The notes under the pieces are model-generated. The model did not search any database. It had not been told where the DNA came from and saw only the letters and a program-made list of their open reading frames with translations. A stretch of 64,000 nucleotides of DNA from Streptomyces griseoaurantiacus (lineage in GTDB: Bacteria > Actinomycetota > Actinomycetes > Streptomycetales > Streptomycetaceae): positions 1 to 64,000 of the forward strand of contig BNBP01000015.1 of NCBI GenBank assembly GCA_014656015.1, given 5' to 3'. Position 1 is the stretch's first letter. Every line of letters begins with the position of its first letter. Below are positions 48,571 to 59,352 of the stretch, piece by piece. Made by a program: the position numbers and the translations under genes.

Positions 48571-49662
48571 TCACCGTGCGTAGCTGCCCTCCAGGGTGGC
48601 GCCGGTGGCGTGGTCCTGTCGACCGGTGATCTCACCGGCCACCCAGGCGTCCACGCCGCGGTCGCCCAGGGTCGCCAGCGCGGCGTCGACCGATCCCTCG
48701 GGCACGATGGCGATCATGCCGACGCCCATGTTCAGCGTCTTCTCCAGTTCGAGCTGTTCGACGTCACCGGTCCGGCCGACCAGGTCGAAGACCGGGGCGG
48801 GCGTCCAGGTGCCGCGGTCCACGCGCGCGTGCAGCTCCTCGGGGATCACCCGGGCGAGGTTGGCCGCGAGTCCGCCGCCGGTGACGTGGCTGAAGGCGTG
48901 CACCTCGGTGGTGCGGGTCAGGGCCAGGCAGTCCAGCGAGTAGATCTTGGTGGGCTCCAGCAGCTCCTCGCCGAGGGTGCGGCCGAACTCCTCCACCCGG
49001 GCGTCGAGCGCGAGCCCGGCCCGCTCCAGCAGGACGTGGCGGACCAGGGAGTACCCGTTGGAGTGAAGCCCCGAGGACGCCATCGCGACGACCGCGTCAC
49101 CCTCGCGGATGCGGTCCGGGCCGAGCAGCCGGTCGGCCTCCACGGCACCGGTGCCGGCCCCCGCCACGTCGAAGTCGTCCGGGCCCAGCAGCCCGGGGTG
49201 CTCCGCCGTCTCCCCGCCCACCAGGGCGCAGCCCGCCAGGACACAGCCCTCGGCGATGCCCTTGACGATGGCGGCGACCCGCTCGGGGTGCACCTTGCCG
49301 ACGCAGATGTAGTCGGTCATGAACAGCGGCTCGGCACCGCACACCACGATGTCGTCCATGACCATGGCGACCAGGTCGTGGCCGATCGTGTCGTAGACGC
49401 CGAGCTGCCGGGCGATGTCGACCTTGGTGCCGACGCCGTCGGTGGCGGAGGCGAGCAGCGGGCGCTCGTACTTCTTCAGGGCGGAGGCGTCGAAGAGTCC
49501 GGCGAAGCCGCCGAGGCCGCCGAGGACCTCGGGGCGGCGCGTCTTCTTCACCCACTCCTTCATCAGTTCGACGGCACGGTCGCCCGCCTCGATGTCGACG
49601 CCCGCGGCCGCGTAGCTGGCACCGGACGGGGAGCCAGGGGTCGTCCCGGTGGTCTCGGACAT
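48571..49662 (-). CDS. purM: Phosphoribosylformylglycinamidine cyclo-ligase
   Basis: A 363-aa AIR synthetase, fifth step of IMP synthesis: FGAM + ATP gives AIR. It has YAAAGVDIEAGDRAVELMK, LASATDGVGTKVDIA, MVMDDIVVCGAEPLFMTDY and HVTGGGLAANLARV, all PurM hallmarks. ATG 49662 (MSETTG) is preferred, with GAAGG upstream; a GTG 12 bases earlier is in frame. It follows purF on the same strand after 220 bp. Confidence 0.95.
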   Translation of the reverse strand: MSETTGTTPGSPSGASYAAAGVDIEAGDRAVELMKEWVKKTRRPEVLGGLGGFAGLFDASALKKYERPLLASATDGVGTKVDIARQLGVYDTIGHDLVAMVMDDIVVCGAEPLFMTDYICVGKVHPERVAAIVKGIAEGCVLAGCALVGGETAEHPGLLGPDDFDVAGAGTGAVEADRLLGPDRIREGDAVVAMASSGLHSNGYSLVRHVLLERAGLALDARVEEFGRTLGEELLEPTKIYSLDCLALTRTTEVHAFSHVTGGGLAANLARVIPEELHARVDRGTWTPAPVFDLVGRTGDVEQLELEKTLNMGVGMIAIVPEGSVDAALATLGDRGVDAWVAGEITGRQDHATGATLEGSYAR

Positions 49663-49882
49663 GTGGGTTCGCACCTTCGGTCGTACGGCGTTCGGAAAGG
49701 TCGGAAAGCTCGGAAAGCGTGGAGAGGGAGTATCGGAGAGATCGGTGAAGCGGTGGGGCGATCTCGGTGGGGGAAGGGGGCCGGGGCCCCGGGGAGGGGC
49801 CGTGGGAGGGCCCGGTGGCCCCGGGACGCGCGCGGTGCCGGCTCGACGGTGAGCGGGCGGGCCGCGGCGGCCCCCGGGGTGC

Positions 49883-51409
49883 CTACGGGCGGCGGATCGC
49901 GTCGCTGGCGGCCGTGCCGGCGGGCCCGGCGGCCAGCTCGGTCTCCAGGAGCTGCTTGCCCAGGAGTTCGGGGTCGGGCAGGTCCATCGGGTACTCGCCG
50001 TCGAAGCAGGCCCGGCAGAGGTCCGGCTTGGCGATGGTGGTCGCCTCGATCATGCCGTCGATGGAGATGTAGGCCAGGGAGTCCGCGCCGAGCGAAGTGC
50101 CGATCTCGTCGATGGACATGCCGTTGGCGATCAGCTCCGCACGGGTGGCGAAGTCGATGCCGAAGAAGCAGGGCCACTTCACCGGCGGGGAGGAGATCCG
50201 GATGTGCACCTCGGCGGCACCCGCCTCGCGCAGCATCCGCACCAGGGCCCGCTGGGTGTTGCCGCGCACGATCGAGTCGTCGACGACGACCAGGCGCTTG
50301 CCCTTGATGACTTCCTTGAGGGGATTCAGCTTCAGCCGGATCCCGAGCTGTCGGATGGTCTGGGAGGGCTGGATGAACGTACGGCCGACGTACGCGTTCT
50401 TCACCAGGCCGGCGCCGAACGGGATGCCCGAGGCCTCCGCGTAGCCGATGGCCGCGGGGGTCCCGGACTCCGGCGTGGCTATGACGAGGTCGGCCTCGGC
50501 GGGCGCTTCCTTCGCCAGCCTGCGGCCCATCTCGACGCGCGAGAGGTACACGTTCCGCCCGGCGATGTCGGTGTCCGGACGGGCCAGGTAGACGTACTCG
50601 AAGACGCAGCCCTTGGGCTTCGCTTCCGCGAATCGGGAAGTGCGCAGGCCGTTCTCGTCGATGGCGACGAACTCGCCCGGTTCGATCTCCCGTACGAAGC
50701 TGGCGCCGCAGATGTCGAGCGCCGCCGACTCCGAGGCCACCACCCAGCCACGCTCCAGCCGGCCGAGGACCAGCGGGCGGATGCCCTGCGGGTCGCGGGC
50801 GGCGTACAGCGTGTGCTGGTCCATGAAGACGAGCGAGAAGGCGCCCCGGACCTGGGGAAGCACCTTGGCGGCGGCCTCCTCGACGGTCAGCGGCTTGCCG
50901 TCCTCGTCGACCTGGCCCGCGAGCAGCGCGGTGATCAGGTCGGTGTCGTTGGTGGCCGCCACCTTGGGGGTACGGCCGTCCTGCTTGGGCAGGTCGGCGA
51001 CCATCTCGGCGAGCTGGGCCGTGTTGACGAGGTTGCCGTTGTGCCCGAGCGCGATCGATCCCTGCGCGGTGGCGCGGAACGTCGGCTGGGCGTTCTCCCA
51101 CACGGAGGCACCGGTGGTCGAGTAGCGGGCGTGACCGACCGCGATGTGGCCCAGGAGGGAGCCGAGGGAACCTTCGTCGAAGACCTGGGAGACCAGGCCC
51201 ATGTCCTTGAAGACCAGGATCTGGGAGCCGTTGCTGACCGCGATGCCCGCGGACTCCTGGCCCCGGTGCTGCAGGGCGTACAGCCCGAAGTAAGTGAGTT
51301 TGGCGACCTCTTCGCCCGGAGCCCAGACACCGAAGACGCCACAAGCGTCCTGGGGGCCTTTCTCACCGGGGAGCAGATCATGACTGAGTCGTCCGTCACC
51401 ACGTGGCAC
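49883..51409 (-). CDS. purF: Amidophosphoribosyltransferase
   Basis: A 508-aa enzyme making 5-phosphoribosylamine from PRPP and glutamine, the committing step. A ~22-residue propeptide precedes the nucleophile Cys23 (ACGVFGVW). The PRPP loop is VVVDDSIVRGNT, and the Fe-S cysteine region reads WPCFFGIDF and LCRACF, as in the B. subtilis type. GTG 51409 is selected; the frame continues to TTG 51538 without coding character. It lies upstream of purM on the same strand. Confidence 0.95.
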   Translation of the reverse strand: MPRGDGRLSHDLLPGEKGPQDACGVFGVWAPGEEVAKLTYFGLYALQHRGQESAGIAVSNGSQILVFKDMGLVSQVFDEGSLGSLLGHIAVGHARYSTTGASVWENAQPTFRATAQGSIALGHNGNLVNTAQLAEMVADLPKQDGRTPKVAATNDTDLITALLAGQVDEDGKPLTVEEAAAKVLPQVRGAFSLVFMDQHTLYAARDPQGIRPLVLGRLERGWVVASESAALDICGASFVREIEPGEFVAIDENGLRTSRFAEAKPKGCVFEYVYLARPDTDIAGRNVYLSRVEMGRRLAKEAPAEADLVIATPESGTPAAIGYAEASGIPFGAGLVKNAYVGRTFIQPSQTIRQLGIRLKLNPLKEVIKGKRLVVVDDSIVRGNTQRALVRMLREAGAAEVHIRISSPPVKWPCFFGIDFATRAELIANGMSIDEIGTSLGADSLAYISIDGMIEATTIAKPDLCRACFDGEYPMDLPDPELLGKQLLETELAAGPAGTAASDAIRRP

Positions 51410-51634
51410 GCGATCGAGTGTAGGCGAGATCGCGCACTGGTCCGAATCCGATGCGTTCGCCGGGCGGCGGTGCCCCGGCCCTCCGACGGGCCCCGCCCCC
51501 ACCCCTGCATGCGCCACCAGACGCCTCTGACCAGGCAAAACGCCGAGCGCAGCCGCTGTCGCCGTCCCGTGGCCGCCGGCCGCCGCGGGGGGCGCGGGCG
51601 GGGCTCGCGAGTGAGCCGTCGCACACCCGGGGCC

Positions 51635-52432
51635 TCAGCTCATCAGCGGGAGGAGTCCGCCCAGGTCGGCGCGCTCGCCACTGGCGCTGACCTTCGCGGT
51701 GGAGAGCGCGGTGCGCCAGTCCGTGCGGCCGGTGGCCAGCCGGATCCACGTCAGCGGGTCGGTCTCCACGACGTTGGGCGGGGTGCCGCGGGTGTGCCGG
51801 GGGCCCTCCACGCACTGCACGACGGCGAACGGCGGCACCCGGACCTCGGTGGAGGCGCCGGGGGCGCGGGCGGCGAGGGTGTCCGCGAGCAGCCGGGTAC
51901 AGGCGGCGAGGGCCTGGCGGTCCAGGGGGACGTCGAGGCCGGGGACGGCGTCGTTGAGGTCGTCGGTGTGGACGACCAGCTCGACGGTGCGGGTGACCAG
52001 GTGGTCGGCGAGGGTCATGCCGCCCGCCCGAGTGGTGATGAGACGGCCCGGCAGGGTGCCCTCGAGGGCCCGGTCCAGGCGCTCCGTCACGCGTGCGTAG
52101 AGGGCGTCCAGGTCCGGGTTGGCCTCGGCGAGGGTGTGGCTGCCCTCCGCGATGGCCTCGGCATGGCGGGCGGTGGCGCAGGCGTAGTCCAGGGGCCCCA
52201 GTTCGGCGCGGGCCGGGGCGGGCCGCTCCAGGGCGAGGGTGACGCTCTCCACGGCCATGGTGAGGTGTGCGGCGAGGTCCCGCACGGTCCAGGTGCCGAG
52301 GCGGGTGGGGGCGGACAGCTGTGCGGGGGTGAGCGTGCGGACGGCCGTGCGGACGTGGCCGAACTGGGCGAGGACGGCGGTACGGGTCCGGACCGGGTCG
52401 TAGGCGCGGGGGCGCTTCTTGGCGGGCGGCAT
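51635..52432 (-). CDS. Maleylpyruvate isomerase/mycothiol-dependent-type (SCP2-like) protein
   Basis: A 265-aa protein. The N-terminal half is a DinB-like helical bundle (GTWTVRDLAAHLTMAVESV; MTLADHLVTRTVELVVHTDDL) with metal-ligand-type histidines. The C-terminal half is an SCP2-like domain (PPFAVVQCVEGPRHTRGTPP...DPLTWIRLATGR). Proteins of this type are annotated as mycothiol-dependent isomerases or sterol-carrier proteins; the reaction is not predictable. ATG 52432 is the start with a weak RBS. It lies between purL and purF on the same strand. Confidence 0.82.
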   Translation of the reverse strand: MPPAKKRPRAYDPVRTRTAVLAQFGHVRTAVRTLTPAQLSAPTRLGTWTVRDLAAHLTMAVESVTLALERPAPARAELGPLDYACATARHAEAIAEGSHTLAEANPDLDALYARVTERLDRALEGTLPGRLITTRAGGMTLADHLVTRTVELVVHTDDLNDAVPGLDVPLDRQALAACTRLLADTLAARAPGASTEVRVPPFAVVQCVEGPRHTRGTPPNVVETDPLTWIRLATGRTDWRTALSTAKVSASGERADLGGLLPLMS

Positions 52433-52498
52433 GGGGTGAGCGTAGAGGGGCCCGCCCCGGCGGGGCGTCCGAGGACCACCCGGGGCCCCGGCAAGGGC

Positions 52499-52537
52499 CG
52501 AGGCCCCGCCCGGGGCTCAGGTCCGGGCGGGGCCTCG
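52499..52537 (-). terminator. Terminator downstream of purL
   Basis: A 15-bp inverted repeat with arms CGAGGCCCCGCCCGG and CCGGGCGGGGCCTCG and a nine-base loop lies 23 bp after the purL stop. Confidence 0.9.
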
Positions 52538-52559
52538 ACGTACGTGGGCGCGGCAGCGG

Positions 52560-54814
<2,255 letters not shown>

Positions 54815-54818
<4 letters not shown>

Positions 54819-55519
54819 GCGCTGACCAGCTTCTTGAGGATCGACGTGAAGAAGGGGAGACCGTCGGTGCGACCGCTGCCGACGAGCGGCTCCACGGCGT
54901 GCTCCGGGTGCGGCATGAGGCCGACGACGTTGCCCGCGGCGTTGGTGATGCCCGCGATGTCGTTGAGCGAGCCGTTGGGGTTGCCGTAGCCCTCGTTCGC
55001 CTCGCCGTCGACCACGTAGCGGAAGGCGACGCGGCCCTCGGCCTCCAGCTCCTCCAGCGTCCGCGCGTCGGCGACGAAACGGCCGTCCATGTTCTTGAGC
55101 GGGATGCTGATCTCCTGGCCCGACGCGTAGTCGGCCGTCCAGGCGGTGTCCGCGTTCTCCACCCGCAGCTTCTGGTCGCGGCAGATGAAGTGCAGGTGGT
55201 CGTTGCCGAGCATCCCGCCGGGCAGGAGGTGGGCCTCGGTGAGGATCTGGAAGCCGTTGCAGATGCCGAGCACCGGGAGTCCGGCCTTCGCCTGGTCGAT
55301 CACGGTGTCCATCACCGGCGAGAAGCGCGCGATGGCGCCCGCGCGCAGATAGTCGCCGTAGGAGAAACCGCCGCACAGCACCACGGCGTCGACCTGCTTG
55401 AGGTCCTTGTCCTTGTGCCAGAGCGCCACGGGTTCGGCGCCGGCGACGCGGATCGCGCGCTGCGTGTCCCGGTCGTCGAGGCTGCCGGGGAAAGTGACGA
55501 CGCCAATACGAGCGGTCAC
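54815..55519 (-). CDS. purQ: Phosphoribosylformylglycinamidine synthase subunit PurQ (glutaminase)
   Basis: A 234-aa class I glutamine amidotransferase. The nucleophile Cys is in [11 protein letters not shown], and the His/Glu of the triad are in [11 protein letters not shown]. It supplies ammonia to PurL. It overlaps purS upstream and purL downstream by four bases each. Confidence 0.96.
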
Positions 55520-55788
55520 TTCGCGGCTCCCGCGACCACGTCCGAGGACTCGACCTTGACGGTGAAGTCCTCGATCACGGTGTTGGCGAGGAAGGATTCC
55601 GCGAGATCATGGATCCGAGCGAGGGCGGCGTCGTCGACCGGCCCGTCCACCTCGAGTTCGAATCGCTTTCCCTGACGTACGTCGGAGATGCCCTCGAAAC
55701 CGAGCCGCGGCAGTGCGCGCTGCACCGCCTGGCCCTGGGGGTCGAGGATCTCCGGCTTGAGCATGACGTCGACTACGACGCGTGCCAC
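55516..55788 (-). CDS. purS: Phosphoribosylformylglycinamidine synthase subunit PurS
   Basis: A 90-aa protein with the PurS fold ([41 protein letters not shown]). It bridges PurQ and PurL. GTG 55788 is preferred over GTG 55794 because GGGAG lies five bases before it and would overlap the earlier start. First gene of the purSQL operon. Confidence 0.94.
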   Translation of the reverse strand: MARVVVDVMLKPEILDPQGQAVQRALPRLGFEGISDVRQGKRFELEVDGPVDDAALARIHDLAESFLANTVIEDFTVKVESSDVVAGAAK

Positions 55789-56435
55789 TGGCACTCCCGG
55801 TGTGTGGTGCTGAGCAGGTCCCTTCAGACTACCCGTACAAAATTTCTACGCGGGTAGATTCGTAGGAATCTACGGAATGGGTCCCCCGGTTCGGACCCGC
55901 CCGGACACCGCCCGCTTACCGCCCACTCACCGCTCGCTCGCCACTCGCTCATCGACCGCGGGGAACTTTCCCTCACCGTCCCGCGAACCGTCCGCCGACA
56001 CTTCGTCACGGAATCGAGGTGATCGGTGTCACGATCCGGTGTCGGCCGCCCGGTCCACGAAAAGATCAGGGAAAGATCAAGCATCGTGCAGTGGTTCCTA
56101 TTGCGCGGAGACACGCGGGCGGATTTAGTCGTTCTGCCCACCGCATTGCCGGGCCCTGTACAAAGGAAATGGCAATAGCCGATACTTTGTCCAAAGGCGC
56201 CGACCAATGGCACCGAAAGTCGCGGTGTCAACCAGTGGCAACCGGTGTCGACTAATGGGCCGGTGCCGGTCGGCACTCCACCGAGTACACCCGCACAAGT
56301 ACATCCGCTCACGTGGACCCACCAAGTACAGCCACCCGAGCACATCCACTCCCATAGCAGCCGGACAGCCGACATCCGCCGGACGCGATCGCAGCACCCG
56401 CGAGTCCGAGATGTCGCACGAAGGGACCGATATTC
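55789..56435. promoter_or_regulatory. Divergent regulatory region, purSQL / lsrL
   Basis: 647 bp without a gene. Two nested inverted repeats lie 40-85 bp before purS. CTACCCG...CGGGTAG has arms at 55829-55835 and 55851-55857, and GTAGATTC-GTAG-GAATCTAC has perfect 8-bp arms at 55854-55873. They sit where a purine repressor would act. The right half holds the lsrL leader and is AT-richer than neighbours. Confidence 0.6.
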
Positions 56436-56753
56436 GTGGCGCAGCGTGTCGTAATGACGCTCTTTGACGACATCGACGGCTCGGAAGCGGCCGAAACGAT
56501 CGCCTTCGGACTGGACGGCATGTCGTACGAGATCGACCTGAACCAGTCGAACGCCGACAAGCTGCGGACGGCGCTCGCGCCGTACGTGGAGGCCGGCCGC
56601 AAGCGGGCCCGCTCCGGCAAGGCCTACCGCGAGACCGTGGTCGCCCCCGACCCGGCCGCGGTCCGGGCCTGGGCGCAGGCCAACCGGATGGACGTGCCGG
56701 CCCGGGGCCGGATCCCCAAGCGTGTGTACGAGGCGTTCGCCGAGGCTCAGTGA
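56436..56753 (+). CDS. lsrL: Lsr2-like nucleoid-associated protein (LsrL type)
   Basis: A 105-aa H-NS-like silencer. The N-terminal oligomerisation part reads RVVMTLFDDIDGSEAAETIAFGLDG with YEIDLNQSNADKLRTALAPYVEAG. The C-terminal AT-hook-like domain has VRAWAQANRMDVPARGRIPKRVYEAF, where RGRI contacts the AT-rich minor groove. GTG 56436 has GAAGGGA ten bases upstream. Position between purS and the ABC/two-component operon matches the S. coelicolor paralogue LsrL rather than the main Lsr2. Such proteins silence AT-rich acquired DNA. Confidence 0.9.
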   Translation: MAQRVVMTLFDDIDGSEAAETIAFGLDGMSYEIDLNQSNADKLRTALAPYVEAGRKRARSGKAYRETVVAPDPAAVRAWAQANRMDVPARGRIPKRVYEAFAEAQ

Positions 56754-56992
56754 GGGCGGGGGCGCCGGGGACGCCGTGACAGCGGTCCTGGCGTCCCTCG
56801 TGGCGTCTTCCGCGGCCTCTCTTCGCGGTCTTCCCGGCCCCCTCCGGAGGTGCCTCCGCGGCGTATTGGAGCCGGCCGACGGCCGGTCACGCGCCCCCGG
56901 CGCCAACCGACTTGCGCACCACCCCTGCTGATCAGCTAGAGTCTGGAGCACGCCGAGGGGCAAGGCCGAAAGGCCCAGCTCACGGAGTACAT

Positions 56993-57064
56993 GCGGGTGT
57001 AGTTCAGTAGTAGAACACCCCCTTTCCAAGGGGGAGGCGCAGTGTGCAATTCCTGTCACCCGCT
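56993..57064 (+). tRNA. tRNA-Gly (TCC)
   Basis: A 72-nt cloverleaf with anticodon loop TTTCCAA. No encoded CCA. Confidence 0.93.
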
Positions 57065-57143
57065 CTGCACCGCCGGACCGATGCCCCTTGTGGATCAGGT
57101 AGGCTGGTGCCGCACCGATCGGTGAGAGCCGGTCGGGGGCAAT

Positions 57144-57219
57144 GCGGACGTAGCTCAGTTGGTAGAGCGCAACCTTGCCAAGGTTGAGGTCGCGAGTTCG
57201 AGCCTCGTCGTCCGCTCCA
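57144..57219 (+). tRNA. tRNA-Gly (GCC), copy 1
   Basis: A 73-nt body plus encoded CCA, with anticodon loop TTGCCAA. It differs from the copy at 61457 by one T-loop base (G instead of A). Confidence 0.94.
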
Positions 57220-57228
57220 GAGAGAAAC

Positions 57229-57259
57229 GAAGGCCCCGGTCCTGAGGACCGGGGCCTTC
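57229..57259. terminator. Terminator after tRNA-Gly copy 1
   Basis: GAAGGCCCCGGTCC and its exact complement flank a short loop. Nearly the same hairpin follows copy 2. Confidence 0.9.
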
Positions 57260-57408
57260 GTCGTGCGGCGTGGCGTTCGTCGTGCGCGTGCGGCGTGCGG
57301 TTTCACGCGTGCGCCCGTGTGCGGCCCCGGTGGCCATCTGACATTTGTCATACGGCTTCATGACACCTCGCACTGCCCCCGGGGCCCGACGGCCGGAAGG
57401 CTGGAGGC

Positions 57409-58419
57409 ATGAACACGGACGAGCGCGAAGAAGTGATTGACGTCACCGACGTGCGGCGGGTCTACGGGGGCGGGTTCGAAGCGGTGCGCGGCATCACCTT
57501 CTCGGTGGGCCGCGGCGAACTCTTCGCGCTCCTCGGCACCAACGGCGCGGGCAAGACGTCCACCGTCGAACTCCTCGAGGGCCTGGCGGCCCCGGCGGCC
57601 GGCCGCATACGCGTACTCGGCCACGATCCGCACACCGAGCGCGCCGCCGTCCGTCCGCGGACGGGCGTCATGCTCCAGGAGGGCGGCTTCCCCAACGAGT
57701 TGACGGTCGCCGAGACGATACGGCTGTGGGCCGGCTGCACCAGCGGCGCCAGGCCCGCCACGGAGGTTCTGGACATGGTCGGACTGACCCGGCGCTCCAC
57801 GATCCGGGTGAAACAGCTCTCCGGCGGCGAGAAGCGCCGACTGGACCTGGGGCTCGCCCTGCTCGGCCGCCCCGAGGTGCTGTTCCTCGACGAGCCCACG
57901 ACCGGACTGGACGCCGAGGGCCGCCGCGACACCTGGGACCTGGTGCGCGCCCTGCGCGAGGAAGGCACCACCGTGCTGATGACCACGCACTACCTGGAGG
58001 AGGCCGAGGCACTGGCCGACCGGCTGGCGATACTCCACGAGGGCCGCATCGCCGCGAGCGGCACCCCGGCCGAGGTCACCGCCGCCCAGCCGTCCCGGAT
58101 CTCCTTCGAGCTGCCCGAGGGGTTCTTCCTCGGAGACCTGCCGCCGCTCGCCGAACTCGGGGTGACGGGTCACGAGACATCAGGCCGTACGGTCCTGCTG
58201 CGTACGGAGGAACTGCAGCGCACCGCCACCGCCCTGCTGCTCTGGGCCGACCGCGCCGGTGTCGCGCTGCGAGGGCTGGACGTGCGCTCGGCCTCGCTCG
58301 AGGAGGCGTTCCTGCGCATAGCCGAGCGGGAGACGGCCAGGTCACAGGGGGAGTCAGCCGGTCACGAGGCGGTGAACACGAGGAGCAACGGAACCTCGAC
58401 CGAGAGGGCGGCGGCATGA
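57409..58419 (+). CDS. ABC transporter ATP-binding protein
   Basis: A 336-aa DrrA/NatA-type ATPase. Walker A GTNGAGKTS (about residue 43), Q-loop in GVMLQEGGFP, signature LSGGEKRR, Walker B VLFLDEPTTGLD and the H-loop TTHYLEEAE are all present, with a C-terminal extension of ~115 residues. GGAGGC precedes ATG 57409. Its stop overlaps the permease start. First gene of a four-gene operon with a histidine kinase and response regulator, a layout used for lipid or antibiotic sensing/export. Confidence 0.93.
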   Translation: MNTDEREEVIDVTDVRRVYGGGFEAVRGITFSVGRGELFALLGTNGAGKTSTVELLEGLAAPAAGRIRVLGHDPHTERAAVRPRTGVMLQEGGFPNELTVAETIRLWAGCTSGARPATEVLDMVGLTRRSTIRVKQLSGGEKRRLDLGLALLGRPEVLFLDEPTTGLDAEGRRDTWDLVRALREEGTTVLMTTHYLEEAEALADRLAILHEGRIAASGTPAEVTAAQPSRISFELPEGFFLGDLPPLAELGVTGHETSGRTVLLRTEELQRTATALLLWADRAGVALRGLDVRSASLEEAFLRIAERETARSQGESAGHEAVNTRSNGTSTERAAA

Positions 58420-59312
58420 GCACGCATACGAGCATGGGCACGGGCGCGGCCGCTGCGGGCCGGACAAGAGGCTCCAGCGGCGGGGACAGCGGTCACGACG
58501 GGCGCGGCAGTCGCGGCGGCAGGAGCGGGGGCCGCCTCGGTGGCGGTGGCACTACCTCCCCAGGGCGGCTGCGCGCCCTCGCCCGGGCGGAGCTCACCCT
58601 GCTGATACGCACCAAGAGCGTGATCGTCACCGCGGTACTCGTCCCCCTCGCGCTCCCGTTCAGCATCCGGCCCGCGCTGGACGAGGTCGATCTGAAGGCC
58701 CAAGGGCTGACCATCGGCCCGGTGCTGCTGACCTCCGCGATCGGCTTCTCCTTCCTCTTCGCCGTCTACACCTCCCTGGTGACCGTCTTCGCCGCCCGCC
58801 GCGAGGAACTGGTACTCAAGAGGCTGCGCACCGGCGAGCTCAAGGACGCGGAGATCCTGGCCGGGACCGCGCTGCCCGCGCTCTGCACGGGCCTGGCGCA
58901 GTCCGTGCTCGTGGCCGTCGGCTGCACGGTACTGCTGGACCTGCCCGCGCCCCCCGCCCCGCACCTGGCCGTACTGGGGCTGCTCACGGGCCTGGTGCTC
59001 TCCACGGCACTGGCCGCACTGACGGCCAGCCTCAGCCGGACCGTGGAGAGCGCGCAGGTCACGGCGCTGCCGCTGGTGTTCGTCTCGATGCTGGGTTCGG
59101 GCATGACGGTCCCGCTGGAGGTACTGCCCGAGAAGGTCTCCGCCGTCTGCGAGCTGCTGCCGCTCTCCCCGGCCATCCGGCTCGTCCGCGGCGGCTGGAC
59201 GGGCGAACTGTCGGGATACGAGACGCTGGAGTCGGTGGCGGTGGCCGGGTTCTGGATCGTCCTGGCCCTCTGGGCCGTACGACGATGGTTCCGCTGGGAC
59301 CCGCGCCGCTGA
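58416..59312 (+). CDS. ABC-2 type transporter permease
   Basis: A 298-aa permease with six TM segments after a Gly/Ser/Arg-rich cytosolic N-terminus of ~45 residues. Segments include VIVTAVLVPLALPFSI, GPVLLTSAIGFSFLFAVYTSLV and VAVAGFWIVLALWAV. The ATG overlaps the ATPase stop (ATGA). It pairs with the ATPase just upstream to form a half-size exporter dimer. Confidence 0.9.
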   Translation: MSTHTSMGTGAAAAGRTRGSSGGDSGHDGRGSRGGRSGGRLGGGGTTSPGRLRALARAELTLLIRTKSVIVTAVLVPLALPFSIRPALDEVDLKAQGLTIGPVLLTSAIGFSFLFAVYTSLVTVFAARREELVLKRLRTGELKDAEILAGTALPALCTGLAQSVLVAVGCTVLLDLPAPPAPHLAVLGLLTGLVLSTALAALTASLSRTVESAQVTALPLVFVSMLGSGMTVPLEVLPEKVSAVCELLPLSPAIRLVRGGWTGELSGYETLESVAVAGFWIVLALWAVRRWFRWDPRR

Positions 59313-59352
59313 ACGGTACGGGCCGACGGAGCCGGAGGAAGGGAGGAACGGG

